The notes: generated by a model from the sequence alone, not told the origin. Shown: positions 1 to 13,625, counted from the stretch's first letter. The stretch: DNA of 64,000 nucleotides from Trichobilharzia szidati (GCA_944472155.2 OX235273.1:86918793-86982792), one strand, 5' to 3'. Numbers and translations: made by a program.

Positions 1-709
1 TTTAGTATGTAATTTTCTTTACTCCCAACTTGATGGTTCTCACCAGTTACAAATTCACATTAGAAACTTAGGGAATCTGTCTTTAGTATGTTGATAATTA
101 GATCAAGCACATATCTATGGGTGTGTGTTTTGCCAGTAAGTCTCCAAACGCAGTAATTCTCTGACCATCTACTTCTAGCTGTTTTTCATTACTCTTAACC
201 TGTCGTAATGAAACATACACAGAGAAATTCATAAAACGCATACAAATATTGTTTCTAATTAATGTGTGGGTTAATTTTTCATCAACTTATTTTTCGTTCC
301 TTTTTTTTCCCGTGAAGATGAATTGATAACTTCATTTATCCATTTTTAAAATAAATTTATTATGCACACGTTAAATCAGACCATTTAGGTGTATCGTTTT
401 TGGTTGCTAAAATGTCTAGACGTTTCACTTTCCCTTCCTCTTCTTCTTTCTTTATTCCTACACGGCATAATATTACTACAGTGTATTCGTCAGTTAACTG
501 TGTATTTTAATTATAATAATAATAATAATAATATTCACTATTGATTCTGTGGTTTTTTGTTCGTTTTCTCGTTGTTTCTTCTTCTTTTTGAAAATTTTAG
601 TAATAACAATAATAACATCAGTTTTGTATACTGTATGTCAATTTTATAATTATCCACTTATAAAGATCTTTGTGTATATATGCAAAGAGTGGTGAATTTT
701 ACCTGGATT

Positions 710-755
<46 letters not shown>

Positions 756-1560
756 ACACTCTTAAAAGTGCTACCTTTTCCTGTCTAGAAGTCAGATATC
801 TTAACTTCCCTTCATTTTCTGTTCATTTCCATTCCTTTTTTTGTAAGGCATTATCTATCTGTCTATCCTGTAGCATTAGTGTTTCATGACTAAACTATTG
901 CAGTACAATCAATCAATAATTTGTGCAGGTTTTACTTTTATTTCCCAGCTTCTTTTTGTGTTTATATTATATTTTTCATATACTCCGCTGTAATGCTTAC
1001 ATATATATAATATGAAGAGGTGAACTAAGGATTTTTCTATGTTCATAACGAAAATATTGTAATCCATCTGTAATATTCAAAACTATGGTCCACTAATTAT
1101 GTTGTTGTTGTTGTTTTTGTCTTAATTACCTAGAATTATGATCTTTTCACTTATAATCTCTGTCGGCAAGTATGCGTTGCTTATTATTTTTATTATTATC
1201 ATCAATGAATGCCTACTGCCATATGAAAATATGGCTCATTGGTTTCAGCACTTGATTTTCAGTTACTGGGTCCAGGATTCGAACCCTGCTCCACTTACAT
1301 CAGCCTTAGTTACTAGGTATTATCATTAGTTTTCATATATAATAAGTGTGACGCATAACCTCGTACATGTAAAGTGCGTTCTGGGTAATTGAGATCTAGG
1401 TAACTATAGTCTGCTAACAATAATCTGTTATCCCTAGCAATCGAATATATATCATGCGAAATGTAACTCTTAAAACAAGCTTACTCTTATTACTATATAG
1501 TGTTCATCATTCCATTAAGGTAAAAATCTTAGTACAAGAATAGAACTTGTGCACTGTGGC
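1..1560. other. Intronic, no gene seen
   Basis: This is presumed BRSK intron upstream of exon A. It is AT-rich, with a TA microsatellite at about 714-748. At 1210-1320 there is a decayed minus-strand tRNA-like head with a B-box-type GGGTTCGAATCC. I see no exon. Confidence 0.55.
714..748. repeat. (TA)n microsatellite
   Basis: An uninterrupted run of about 17 TA units. The ORF across it (alternating Tyr and Ile) is a low-complexity artefact. Confidence 0.95.
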
Positions 1561-1574
1561 AGGGTATAATTCTA

Positions 1575-2125
1575 TTATGGGTAAAATTTATTTTGATAAA
1601 GTTTCACAGTGTTGTACAGTAATATTTACTGATGACGTTTCGAGCACAATTTATTGCTCATAATCATATCAAGACACTACTCACACAACTTTCTAACTTC
1701 TTTTATATAATTCCATTATTTTTCATCGCTTGACTTGATTGGTAGTAGTATTTTCTATATTTCTGGTATTAGCGATGAGTTATTCCTGTTGCACGTGTTG
1801 GGTGTAGACTCGATGAACAAGAATTCAGCAATCAACCTCTCTCTTCACCTACGTATATTACTTCTTAGAATTTTAACCCTTTCCCACCCTATTGTGTGTT
1901 AATGTACGCAGTGCAATCGCTGAGCTTTTTTTCTAAATTACTTATCTTCTTGGGGTCAACCATCCTTACCTTAGCTAGATTCTTATGTTCCGACAATCTG
2001 ACTACCTCCGATCTACTAGTTTGATCTATGTAGTTGACTTAGCTCACAGTCATTGCAAGGTATTCTGTAAATTATATTATGTTGTCTAATTGGGTCAACC
2101 GACAGGGTCCTTTAACCTACAGAGC
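1575..2125 (-). mobile_element. Penelope-like element, 3' end with decayed GIY-YIG domain and hammerhead-like motif
   Basis: On the minus strand, 2125-1740 translates with frameshifts and stops to PLE C-terminal sequence: a KDPV block, then IPCNDCE, then a block matching the intact reading at 63218-63400. The 3' region holds GAAACGTC (complement of 1634-1641) preceded by a perfect 4-bp stem, GAGC 1642-1645 with GCTC 1656-1659, the layout of PLE hammerhead motifs. It is a dead, 5'-truncated copy of the same family as 62640-63558. Confidence 0.75.
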
Positions 2126-2684
2126 TTGTCCTACCTGAGTGAGTTTGTAGGTCTAAATGCCACTCTAATTCCTTCCTTATTAAGAATTCTACATTAATAA
2201 TCTTAGTATATAAAAATATCAATATAAACATCAAAGATTGATCTGGATTAGTATATTTATCTGTTGGGAATCATTGAAAAATTAATCAGGTATGTTCAAA
2301 TTATCTGAACAACTAAACTGTCAGAATATGCACATTTTCGGAAGCATATATATTCACTATTTAAGTTATCAGTTGTTTGTTTAAATGCCATAACTGTTAA
2401 CGTCTTCATTAAGAATGTCTAGACATGTCTAGAATTTGTTTCCATATTTCAATGACTACTTCTTTCTTAGTTCAGACAGTCTTTATTGTACTGTCTTGTA
2501 TATTTTCCGAAATAACCTCATTATTAACACCTGTATAAATAAGAATCACCTTTATGTATTTGTAGTATTGAATTGAAGTTGACAGATTGACATATCAATG
2601 TGTAATAACATACATAATTTTGTATATCGAATGATGATTAGGAAGTAACCAATCGTGCTTATTCTTTTACTGGAGGTGAACTAT

Positions 2685-2812
2685 AGCCCAAAGAGCTCAG
2701 TATTAACGTCACTGACTACACCGTATAACGATTTGGACTCTGTTTCATGAAGACTGACATTAAAGTTGATAACTAAGTTCAAAGCTTCTTGTCAGTTGTA
2801 TCCAACCACGTA
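2685..2812 (+). mobile_element. Decayed gamma-family tRNA-headed SINE
   Basis: It matches the better copy at 15104-15282 in order: an A-box-like TCAGTATTAACGTC, then the AAGTTCAAAGCTTC and TCCAACCA tail. It is too diverged to judge its ribozyme module. Confidence 0.45.
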
Positions 2813-2895
2813 ACATGGAGTTTTCTTTCATTCTGTAATATTCACATTGTAGAAGGAAAGTTTTCTACAATGCTATCTGTTGATATTCAGATTTA

Positions 2896-3360
2896 TTTTT
2901 TACGAGTTGATCACGGATTGTTGTCAGTTAGAGAACCATTGAAAACCAGCACTGGAGTACTGACAGACAGCTGTTTCATTTTAGTTTGGGAATCATTGGC
3001 AGTGCGCACTCACTGGGGTTCGAACCCAGGACCTTCTGGTCACAAGGCAAGCTCGTATACCATTCAGCTACTGCGACCCGATTCAATGGCCCATGAAGTC
3101 TAACTTTTACCAATTCGTGATTTAGCGCGACCACCAACCCGTATCATCGGTGCGATATCCATCCTCACACTTGATTGGATGGACCTCACTGGTCACTTCT
3201 TCAAGAAACTCCGTCCTGTAACAAGTCACTAGCGAGCATCAGATTAATTTTCAATAGTACTGCTGATGATTCCCAAACTAGTACGAAACAGCTGTCCAGT
3301 ACTCTCAGTTGGTTTTCAATGGTTCTCTAACTGATAACTGTCCGTGATCAACTTGTTAAA
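2896..3360 (-). mobile_element. Beta-family hammerhead SINE with a second, inverted hammerhead arm
   Basis: On the minus strand there is a tRNA-like head (A-box-like TAGCTGAATGG, B box GGTTCGAACCC, near 3010-3090) followed by a decayed hammerhead (about 2930-2995). At 3253-3360 the hammerhead and 3' part recur on the plus strand, making a foldback of about 105-bp arms. The plus-strand arm keeps stem I GTACTG/CAGTAC, the CTGATGA box, GAAAC, the palindrome ACAGCTGT and a GTC cleavage site. Its stem II (TTCC/GTAC) is damaged. Confidence 0.8.
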
Positions 3361-5154
3361 ATTTAATCTAATCCTTATAAACCAATTACTGAAAATATTC
3401 AGATTATTGGTAAATCATTTAAAATTACCTATTTTTCAAACATTCTAATTCACATATTTGGTTCATGTTTTTACAAATTTAAAGTCAGAAAATGAGATCT
3501 TATTGAGTACAGTATATTTTTTGGTATTCTTGTGAGTTGAAGTAATATTAAACTTCCGTCAAAAGTTAATGTATTGAAAATGAGTGTAATTACTTAAGAA
3601 TTTTAATTACGCATAATCCATATAAACAGAAGGAATATTTCTAAAAAAAAGTATCTAGAAATCACTGGGTTTTTCATTCAGTTAGCAAGATGTCATCAGA
3701 CTTCTGATATGATTGATAAATGAGACTTCATCTCTAAAGAAGTAAGAGTAAACAGTTCAGCTACGGGACTCCTTTCAGTGAATCACAATCACAATTACAT
3801 GTATATAGCACAAGAATAAAAAATTATTTTGGACTACTGTTTACATCATCAAAATATTTCAAAACAGTGATGAATAATCTAATTATGACTAGGGAGTGGT
3901 GAAGATTAGTAAGTTTATGCGAAGGTTACATAATATGAATAACGTTCAGAAAAGAAAATTGGATGTTTATGAAAGAGCATGAATACAAGTATAAAAATAA
4001 ATTATGCAGTAGATGAAGAGAGTGAACAAAAGGTTTGTTAAGAAAATGATTTTTATAAATGTCATAAGAAAAATGCCAAAAATAGTATCAATAACAAAAT
4101 ACTGATAACATTTGGGCTTGGAATTATACTGAAGATAGATGCAGGAAATGAAGAAGGTTCCTTCTGTGTACATTAATTAGTGTTTTCCATCCGAATCTGT
4201 GAGGCATCAGAAATACAAAGTATATGGAAGCTTACCATTTTCGGGATAGACAACTCTGAATGCATTTCCCTCACATATTGAGTAGCGATGTTGAATATAT
4301 GTTCCATTATAGCACTTCTTGTTGATCCATTGTCACGTTTGTGTAGCTATGTGGGATAATTTTACTTGACTCTTTTAGATAATGCACTTAATATACGACC
4401 TGTATATGTCTTTCTACAGGAGCCAGTGTATTGGTATTTACATACAGAAGGGGTCAAAAGCAATAGTTAATCTTTAGGGTTATTTGAGAACATTGGGTGG
4501 CAAGATAATAGCAATGTTAGCATAGAGGCAAAGAATGTTTTTTAGGGCGTTCGATATTCTTTTCTTTAAGTCGTTGGCCAGAAGGTCGTCTCTGTACACC
4601 ACATTCATATATACGATCTTCTTCAACGCAGAGATGTGGTTTCCTTTGTTGGCTTCTGGTTTTCTCTGTTTATCTATAAAGCGTCGGGGTACCCATTTTC
4701 AATTAGTGTCTTTCCCAAAAGAGTGATCTCTTCATCTACCGCTGCAGGGTTGCAGATGCTTTTGATTCTAGTGGCAAGAGATATTACCAAGTTTTGCTTG
4801 CAAATTTATGGGTACCCAACTGTAGAAGTTTTCCAGCCGACTATTCCACATAGGCTTTCTTTATACTGATCTTTCAATATTCCATCAGCCTTCTTTGTTA
4901 GACTGACGTTCAGAAAGGAAATTGTCTGGTTTCTCGCTCAGATATGAATTTGATGGCTTGATGGAATCTCTGAAGAATACAACAACGCTTGCTGTCTCCG
5001 TATGATGCTTACATGTCGAATACAATAAACCACATACATATTCAAATATCAAGAACCATATTTGTGATTAGGGCATTATTCTGAAATTGTGGTCATAATG
5101 AATTGTGGTTATAGAGTGAATTACGGAAAATTATGAAGATAAAAATTAGTGAAC
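3361..5154. other. Intronic, no gene seen
   Basis: AT-rich DNA without a recognisable exon, RNA gene or repeat family. Confidence 0.5.
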
Positions 5155-6490
5155 ATCAATAACTTAAGGTGAATTATTATTATTAAAATAGGAAAAGATG
5201 AAAAGATGACGACAACAAGGAACCACACATTCCAGCTTCTCCCTCATCCAATGATCGAGGTTGTAAAGATTAAATTAGTACAATGTATATTGATTATATC
5301 CAAAGCGTATCATGAAAGATATCAGGTAAGGGTGGGTACCGATTCACTATTCTGCACTTTGAGGGATGCCTCGAAATGTATTCAACAAATAAGTGGACGA
5401 TTTATTCCCTGTTTAAGATACTGAAATAGCTGGATTATAATATTTACCTTCCATAAATTCAATATGTCTGATGTTGCATCTTTATACAATGTGGTAGTTT
5501 TAAGTGTTGGTTTTTGTGTTTAATACAACAGACGAATTCTCGTCAAATCATTCCTCTGTGTAAAATAAGTCACACAGTTTCAATAACAAACAATTGAGAT
5601 TTTATTGACTATATTTTTATGATCCAATTCAAACTGCTTTGACGTATTTTAAGCGTTAAAATACACTCGCTATAAAGTAGCCGATACACCAACCAAATAA
5701 ACGTAACGAACACTTATGTGCACATCACATGTGAGAGATTGATAGGAAGAGATAAAAAGCTTCTAACAATTCTAATTATCGATAAGTAAGTCATCCGACC
5801 AAATGATTGAGGTTTCATGTAGAATTTTGCGGTAAAGTACACCAGTTCAAATTCATACACTTTATAGAATACACACACATATACAAATGTATAAAAAATT
5901 CAATTCAGATAAACTGTAATGAACTGAGATGTTTTCGGGGAAAGAATAATTAAATGCGCAATAGTGATATCTTAATGAACCTTCCAGTTCATAAAGTGTG
6001 AATGCATCTGTGTCATCATAGACGATTTTGAGACATGTTACCAGCAGTGTCTTCTCACTGCTTCCTACTCTCTCGTAGACCTCAGTCAGCTGGTCTACAC
6101 CCCCCTCTTACATTTTTCAAATCCACAGTCAAAGACTTCATGGATAGATGCCCTGTTTTGGTTTGATGAAGACTAACTCTTTTCCAACCTTATCCTTTGT
6201 CAGCTAATATTTTACAATGGGAAGGGCGGTGGCTTGGCATGTCTAACACGTGCCGCAACTTTGTCTATCCGTTTAGCTTCTCAAACTAGGCGATTGACTC
6301 ATCCTCGTTACCCAAAACACTACGCCTAACCTCAGCATTACTGACTATATTACCCCACTTAACATTAGAGACAGAACTCAGACGAATATGGTTAAAGACA
6401 GTTCACCTTTTTAGGCCTTCCACTTTAATGAGCCACGTCTCAGAGCAATTCACCTAAGAAAACTGGTCAATATTTTCATTACTGCCAGAG
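5155..6490 (-). mobile_element. LINE 3' end (second LINE lineage) with long 3' region; inverted partner of 15720-16745
   Basis: Read on the minus strand, 6490-5900 gives broken C-terminal LINE coding sequence. After it, 5900-5155 aligns over its whole length with 15900-16745 on the plus strand. Shared landmarks are the CCGCAAAATTCTACAT block, the TTTTACACAGAGGAATG block and the (AAT)n tail. It is 5'-truncated and dead. It lies in the intron upstream of exon A. Confidence 0.75.
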
Positions 6491-7581
6491 TAGTTTATTA
6501 TTTGGTAAATTTTCAAGGTGGAATTGAAAATCTGCTGATGATTCACATATGTGATGTGTTTATCTGAGCTAATTTTTTTTACTGTTTCTATATCAGCATC
6601 ACTGTAAGACTGCATTTAACAACAAGGTGATTTACAATTAACTTGAATATTAATCATACTCAGTATTAGATTTTACTTGTGGTGGGAACAGATAAGGGGG
6701 ATTGTGAATGCCCACTAAAAATAAGGTGCTCATGATCAATTTAATAATGAATAATAATTTTTCTTGGATTGGTAATACTATCGAATATCAACATCTCTGC
6801 CCTGAACGGTAGACGATTTCTTGATTACCTGAGCTTAGCTATAACAGAGAAAATACGTGCTGGATTAAAAAAAGACGATTCAAAACTAATTGAACAGTTA
6901 TTATAAGACATTTTGCACTGACAAATAATCATAAAATTGAAAATTAGATCAATACACATGCAAACATTGCGGTCACAAAAATTGCAACATACAGTTATCA
7001 CGTATACGTTCAACTACGTGATAAAAAACTCAAAGAGCATTAGATTCAGCAAAAAAAATTTATTAGGTTACTAGGTATACTGTACTTAAATAATCACAAA
7101 TATAAGACACAGACATTGATTATTGACGAGGTATTTCCTTTTATGTATCACTGTTAATCTGAATAACATGAATTTTTTCATGCCTGACCTTTTGATAAAT
7201 AGGAAAATTCTTTTTATATTAATTTCACCTTTTTTTTTTAAAGTATTCATTGATTCATTGCCCTTTCGTCTTTACTGCTTTACAACTATTGACATGCTCT
7301 ATTTCTTCTACTTTGATTTTGCTACTTATTGCTCTTGCATCATCCTATTGTGATATGATGAAAGAAAGTTTGAAATAAGTTGAATGTATATTGAGATTCA
7401 AGTTCACTGCATTGATTCGCCTCAATAAATTTTCAAATTATTTTGTTATAGTCAATTGGTTCACTGTAATTCCACTGTATCTACGATACTTATAACTGTT
7501 ACAATCATTTAATAACCATAGTTATGTTTTCATTTTTATTTTTTCTACTTTTGTTATGTTTTGATTATTTTTGTTGCACAG
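6491..7581. other. Intronic, no gene seen; ends in exon A acceptor
   Basis: AT-rich with no repeat family recognised. The last 60 bases are T-rich and end TTGCACAG, serving as the acceptor of exon A. Confidence 0.6.
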
Positions 7582-8635
7582 ACGGAAAAAATCATTTTCA
7601 AGTGGATTAGATAGTCAATCGAGTACACCAGCTGTCAGTCCATTAGGCTCACCACTTTCCCTTCAACGTGTTCATTACAGGCCAGTTGGTTGTGAAAGTT
7701 TAGAAAATGCACATCCTGGTCATGTGTCTATTTCAGTACCACAGTCCTCACGCCCACAAACAGTATGTTCCGTAGCTTATACCAGCTCAAATGATCCACG
7801 TTTAATCGTACCCGCAGCAGCAACAACAACAACAACAACGACAATTAATACTTCTACAGATAATGGTGCCAATACTACGAAAACTTCGTCAAACCATTTA
7901 CCAACAAATATTACTAGTGTACCATCTAATTCTCCTCATGGGATTACTACTAATTCGTCGCCTAGTGCTCAACCATCTCAAATACCATTGCCACCACCAC
8001 AACAACACCATCCAAATTTAAATATATACTATTTTGGGAGCATTCCACATATTGGTCATCGACCTCAGCATTTTCTTCATCCATCAATGACTCCTATTCC
8101 TGTTGCTACAACACTAGCACCACCACCGCATTTCGTACCTCCGTTCCATTTACTTCCTCATCTTCACCCTCATTCATTTACACCTGGACCTTATTTTATA
8201 CCACCGATCCCACCGTTTTCAAGTGGCAATGGTGGTGGATCTTCTGTAATGTCACCTCCGCCTAACGCTGCTATGCCTAATTTATCTACAAACAATAATA
8301 TGGGACAGTTACCAGTGCTTACTGAAGTTTCATCTACTTTTGATCATAATAATCTATCAATGAATCCGAATGAAATTTCATCCACTTCCTCGTCAATTCC
8401 AATTTCTTCTTCTTCTGTCTCAGGAATTACTACAGATTGTAATTCCAGTTCTAATGTACCTATGAAATCAAATCAAATGACAGGCAATGGAATTAGTAGT
8501 ATAACAAATGTAACAACGTCAAGTGTCTCAACAACAACAGCAACAACAACAACATCAGTAACTACACCAACAGTATCTACCAATAATCTTAGTCATTACT
8601 CAGAAGAACAATCAGTTGATAAACAGCTGAGTAAA
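7582..8635 (+). CDS. BRSK: BRSK/SAD-family Ser/Thr kinase, internal exon A (Ser/Pro/His-rich linker)
   Basis: This is the first coding exon visible of a BRSK/SAD (AMPK-related) kinase gene. A pyrimidine-rich tract and CAG precede 7582, and a GTAAGT donor starts at 8636. The exon opens with the third base of a codon and ends in phase 0, so 351 full codons are open. It begins RKKSFSSGLDSQSSTPAVSP, which resembles the Ser/Pro-rich linker after the kinase and UBA domains in BRSK proteins. The rest is low complexity: a Thr run coded by (ACA)n near 7819-7845, a His/Pro-rich stretch near 8000-8220 and a second Thr run near 8528-8560. No enzymatic domain lies in this exon; kinase and UBA exons must be upstream of the window. 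Assignment to the gene rests on phase continuity with the later, clearly BRSK-like exons. Confidence 0.85.
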
Positions 8636-8814
8636 GTAAGTTGGTTGTCTCATTTCCTGTTATTTCTATTGTGATGCCTGTTCGATTTCTGAGTTTTGCT
8701 TTAGAATGACTTTTTAAGGTTTTGAGTTCTTGTCAAATGTGCAATTACTGGTACTATGATTACTGCTCATTTCGTTTCACTACACGCATCACTATGCATC
8801 TCACTTTTTCGTTT

Positions 8815-9037
8815 TTTTTTCACGTTCCCCAGTGGAACATAGGGCTTCAAGCTTGTGGCTTGAAGTTTCTGTAGCAGTGTTTATTTTACAGTATGGGGTT
8901 GCTAGCCTCATGCCCAACCTTTCCTCTTCACCAGCATTATTTCTGGCTTAGCGAGGTAAAGGAGTGCGTCGGTCGGGGATTGAACCCCAGACCATGTGCA
9001 TGGTCGGCGAGCGTCCTAACCGCTATGCCACCGACGC
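8815..9037 (-). mobile_element. SINE-1 (tRNA-headed) copy with 13-bp TSD
   Basis: Full-length minus-strand copy. The tRNA-like head has the B box GGGTTCGATCC-type motif slightly mutated, and the 3' tail carries the GTTCC/GGAAC hairpin and a short A tract. Target-site duplication CACTTTTTCGTTT lies at 8802-8814 and 9038-9050. It is in the intron after exon A. Confidence 0.93.
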
Positions 9038-9050
9038 CACTTTTTCGTTT

Positions 9051-11098
9051 AGTGTATTGAAATTATTGGATTATCTGTATTGAATAGTTACCTGATGTCT
9101 CCATATCCATCATATGACTGAAGAAAATAACTCTTTCTTAGCTTCTGATTGTGTGCAAAGATAATTTCTGTCAGTGTTACTTTCCTCAAGCATGAGTGTA
9201 GAATGCAATAGTATCTTAGGCGCTTATATACACATAAAAATAGTGAAAACGTATGAATGTTTATACACTTAATGGTACACCGAAGTAGACTAATGAGTTG
9301 AAATCTATCCATACCTGGATAGTGTGTGTTTAAAGTCATCTGTAGCCTCCAGCTAATTAGATACTGTGATCTAAACATTTTAGATTTTCAAATAAAACTT
9401 AGAAAGAACTTCGCCTTTGAACTGTGTATTTTTCAAGTATTCAACTTCATAATACTATGAATTTTACAATAATTATGGTTTCAATAAGTCTAAATTTTCA
9501 AACAAAGAAATTGTTTTAACTTTTCTCCATCTGTGATAACAAATTTAGGTGTGTAACTAAGTGGGGTTAGTGTATTAATATGCAAGTTTGTCTAAGTATT
9601 CTTGTTGAGGATTTCATTGTAACTATTGAATTAGTGAATTTGTGATATAACCAGCAACTGACTAATTCCAAGATAACGGTATCTTATGTGCTTCTGTTAC
9701 TCTCACAAATGTATTACGAATACTGAATATATGGGTCAAATATCACGAACCCTTGCTGCAACTCATTCCGTTTTAAAGTTACTCAATTGAGTCTGACGTA
9801 AAAACGTAATATTGAATATGTGACAGGATAAATACATGTTGTAACGAATAGAACTATTGTCTACTATCTAATACACGTATTAGTAAACTATGTAATGATG
9901 ATTTAATGCGCCACTAGAACGGGAATAGTTCAAACTACATTAATTTCAACGCCTGGTAGATAAAGTCTTATTGTAATCGAACAGTAGTAGTGATAGCTAC
10001 ATTCTGAAAATGCATTAATGCATAAAACAAAGTATTTACTCCTGATGTTGAATCTTCAAGTAAATTTAATGATCGATAACATATCATTTGAAGCAGTATT
10101 GCTCTATGAAAAGCATGCTGTAATAACCTGCTATTCTTTTCCCTCATCTCCTTCGAAAAATCTATACTAGTAAGTTGAAGTCCATCGTGAAATAGGCGTG
10201 AGTATAGATTGCAGTTCAAGGATGTAATTGGATAATTAAAATAACATGAAATAGAGTAAATAAGGTGTAGGCATCCCAGTGATTTAAGGAGGCCACTAAT
10301 TAAGTGAGGCGATTACGTGACTTATTGGGAGTATTTTATGAAGCATTTTAGTATTAAACGTATCAGTATATAATGTGACACTTATGTGCAAGTAGTATGT
10401 CTCCTATTTTTAAGTCATGTTTTCCGACTTCAGCCATTATGTTTTACAAACTAATTCTAACCTATCTATTATCAACAACAAAAATGACATCTCTGTTCAG
10501 AGTGTTTTCGTTTTGAACTTATGGTTGTATTAGCTTGTAAAATCCAACTATCTATCTAATAATTTTGATAAAATATTACAATACAGAAGTGAAATTCCCA
10601 TCTTCAACTACCGATATACTTTATTTCAGCGTGGTAACAGCAGTCAGACATAGTTGTATCAGGCACTCTTTTCTAACCCTCTTATAGTCATTCCAAGTTA
10701 CAATATGAAGAAATGAATAATTTACGTTCTAAAATGTTAGAAGTGGCCTACTTAAAAACTGTAGTCCAGTCTGAAACTAAATCTCCATTACAGTGATATC
10801 AACAGACAAATAAAAGTACAGTTGACGCCAAAAGTTTATCAGTTCAATTTAAAGAGAGATAAAAATAAGCTAACAGAAATGGAAGTGATATTGTAAGATT
10901 TAAAATGACGACCAAATAAATCAAAATTCGATGGGATTGCCTTGGTAACTTATAAACGATAAGCAGTGAATACGTCTGTACTTTTGTTTTCACATAGTAT
11001 CTCTGACCACTGAATTTTATGACGTCAAGTTGTCTAGATAAACAGAAAGTTTTTTTAATGCAGTCAGGTCACTGGTCTATAACTTTATAGACTATAGT
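9051..11098. other. Intronic, nothing recognised
   Basis: About 2 kb of AT-rich intron with no exon or repeat family that I can name. Confidence 0.5.
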
Positions 11099-11109
11099 AT
11101 TATCCCATT

Positions 11110-12859
11110 TATTATTATTATTCCCTTGCGTTCCGAGTGGAACATAGGGCTTCAACAACACATCTCCACTTTGTTCTGTTTTCTGCCGTCCTCTTCAGCT
11201 GGGTCCACGATTGACCAAACTCTCTCATCTCTTTCTCACACGATCTCCTCCATGTCACCCTAGGACGACCCACTCGTCGCTTCCCATTGGGATTCCACTT
11301 GAGTGCTGGCCTGGCGTGCGATGTCACTTGACGGCCTCCTCAATGTATGCCCAATCTATCTCCATTTTCTCCTACATATTTGTTGAGCGATCGGCTCTTC
11401 GTTGGTTTGTTCTCATAGTTTCTTGTTGTTTATTCTTTCTGGCCATTTGATCTTCAGTATGCAGCCAGCGAAAGCAGCATTTGATGGAAGTCTGCAACTA
11501 GCTGTTGGAAATGTTTCTCGTGAGGCGCAATGCAAGTTTCTGACCCGCATAGAAGCACTGACTGATTTCACAATTGTGTTGAAAATGCGAATCTTCTTTA
11601 CGCTGACCGAGTGATAGCAGAAGATTTGCAAACTGGTTTCAGGTTGATGAAGGCTGCCTTTCCGATTTTAACTGACTTTGACGTCTTCATCCGTTACGCC
11701 TGTAGTTGAAACGATGCTTCCTAGCCGGATAAGTGGAGGACAAAACCTCTGTTAAATCTCTCCGTAGATGATGACTGGTGCTGGTTGGTTCGTGGTGATG
11801 TTAGTTTCTTATCTTCATCACCTCCGTCTTCTGTATGTTCACCTGCAGTTCTGTCTTCGCTGCTTCTTTAGCCATTTTGTTGGTTTCCGCCCATAGGTCT
11901 TCGAGTTTAAGTGACATTAAACATATATCATCTCCGAAATCCACATCTTCTAGAGTCTTCTTATCGGTAGTCCAGAGTATTCCTGACTCCTCGCCCCTAA
12001 CAGTCTGACGCATAATCGGTGATAATAGACAGCCACCTTGTCTTACTCCTGTGTTCACTTCGAACGCCTCACTGAGTTTTCCGTTGTGGATCACCTGACA
12101 CGTGGCATTGTGATATAGCTGTGGTTGAATGAAGTTGCTAAAGATTTGGGCACCGCACCCCGTAGTGCTGAAGCAGTTTTCAAATTACTTCTCCGTCGAC
12201 GCTATCTGTCGAATGCCTTTTCGAAGTTGATAAAGTTGAGGTAGACGGAAGTTTGACTATCATTCCATGCTTTGTTCTGTGATGACTATTCGTAGAGTTG
12301 CAATTCGATCAGCACATTATTTACCTTTTATCAATCCAGCTTGTTCCATATGGAGGGAGGAGTTCTGTATCCAGTACATCCTTTATTCTCTTCAGGATGA
12401 TGGGACTTAGTATTTTACTTGGCGTGGACAAGAGCATTATTCCACGCCAGTTCTTGCAGAGTGAGGCGTAAGCCGCCCTACTTTGGAAGTTTGACGAGGT
12501 AGCTCTTCTTCCAATCAGTAGGCACCTTTCCTTCTTTCGAAACTTTTGCAGTAATGAAGTGAGAACATCTGCCGTAGTCTCTGGGGCCGTCTTCAGTGCT
12601 TCGGGAGGAATGCCGTCTGGTCCTGCTGCCTTCCCAACTGAACTTCAGTAGCTTGATCGTATTCAGGATTTCTTCTTTCGTTGGGGGAGTGGTGTCCACT
12701 GGCATTTCCGTGTGTGCCGTTGGTGGTATTTCTGGGCGAGTTGCCGGTGGTGGTCGATTCAAGAGTCCTTTAAAGTGATCAGCCCATTGTTTGATTTGTT
12801 TCTCCTCCTTGATGATCAGGTTCCCTTGAGCATCTTTTATTAGTTTCATCGTCATCATC
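11110..12859 (-). mobile_element. RTE-like LINE, 5'-truncated, dead, with 11-bp TSD
   Basis: The minus-strand reading covers the linker, RT and C-terminal region of an endonuclease-RT polyprotein. Pieces include the LLNRPPPATRP linker (about 12770), NTGVRQGGCLLSP (motif B), VDFGDDICLMS (motif C, Ala to Gly) and KRRVGRPRVTWRR near the C terminus. Frameshifts and stops separate them. The 3' end has the GTTCC-ACTC-GGAAC hairpin and a (TTA)n-type tail. TSD ATTATCCCATT lies at 11099-11109 and 12860-12870. The clade name is inferred from motif style. Confidence 0.9.
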
Positions 12860-13217
12860 ATTATCCCATTACATTAGTAATAATCATTTACTGGATTTGT
12901 GTACTGCTGTACCCTTCAATAGGGCATTCATCATCATTTAAAATGTGTTCACAGCCTATAGACTGGTGTGTTTTCATTGTCCCAGGCAGTGCATTCAATT
13001 TCCACACTATTCAGTGTCCATAGTAAAAATAAATGCGTTTCGGAAACCACAGAGAATCAGCAGTAATATTATTTTTTCAATGAAAGCATCAACATAAAGC
13101 GAAATGGAATAAATCGATTTAGAGCTCAGTCATGCTTTGTCAGGCGGTCAGATGGTTTATGTTAATAGATACCTGAAAAACTTAGTTATCATTAACTAGA
13201 CTGTTAAGAGTTATATT

Positions 13218-13475
13218 ACTGTTATTATTGTTCATTCCTTGCGTCCTGAAGTAAATATGGTATGCTTCACTGGCACATTTCCATTTCAGTCGTTTCTTCT
13301 CCATCAGTTTCATTTGTCTCCACAACTACTCACAAGCTTTGATTTCCTCACCACTCTCAGACGCCCAACTTGTTAACTGTTATGTAGGTTCCAATTGAAA
13401 GCTTGGTGCTCAATATCACTTGAAGGTCGACCCAGCGTATATTCAGTCCATCTCCTTCGGCCTAAATGAATCTAT
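13218..13475 (-). mobile_element. RTE-like LINE 3' fragment, heavily decayed
   Basis: Order and spacing of blocks match the last 250 bp of 11110-12859 (tail, hairpin region, TWRR-coding region), with many substitutions. Confidence 0.6.
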
Positions 13476-13625
13476 TTAAATAAATATTTCATTCAGTATA
13501 CAAATCTTGTAATACATTACACAAACCAAATATACATACGGAGTTTTTATTCATCGCTGATTCATCATTCTCTATAAACATTGTCATGGTTTAATCACCA
13601 GATAAATATGTGAAATTGCATGGAA

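Noticed and set aside
680..889. Short ORF with Tyr-Ile repeats
   Set aside because: It is translation of a TA microsatellite.
8636..8674. Extension of exon A to an in-frame stop
   Set aside because: A consensus GTAAGT donor at 8636 and phase match with exon B favour splicing; an intron-retained form remains possible.
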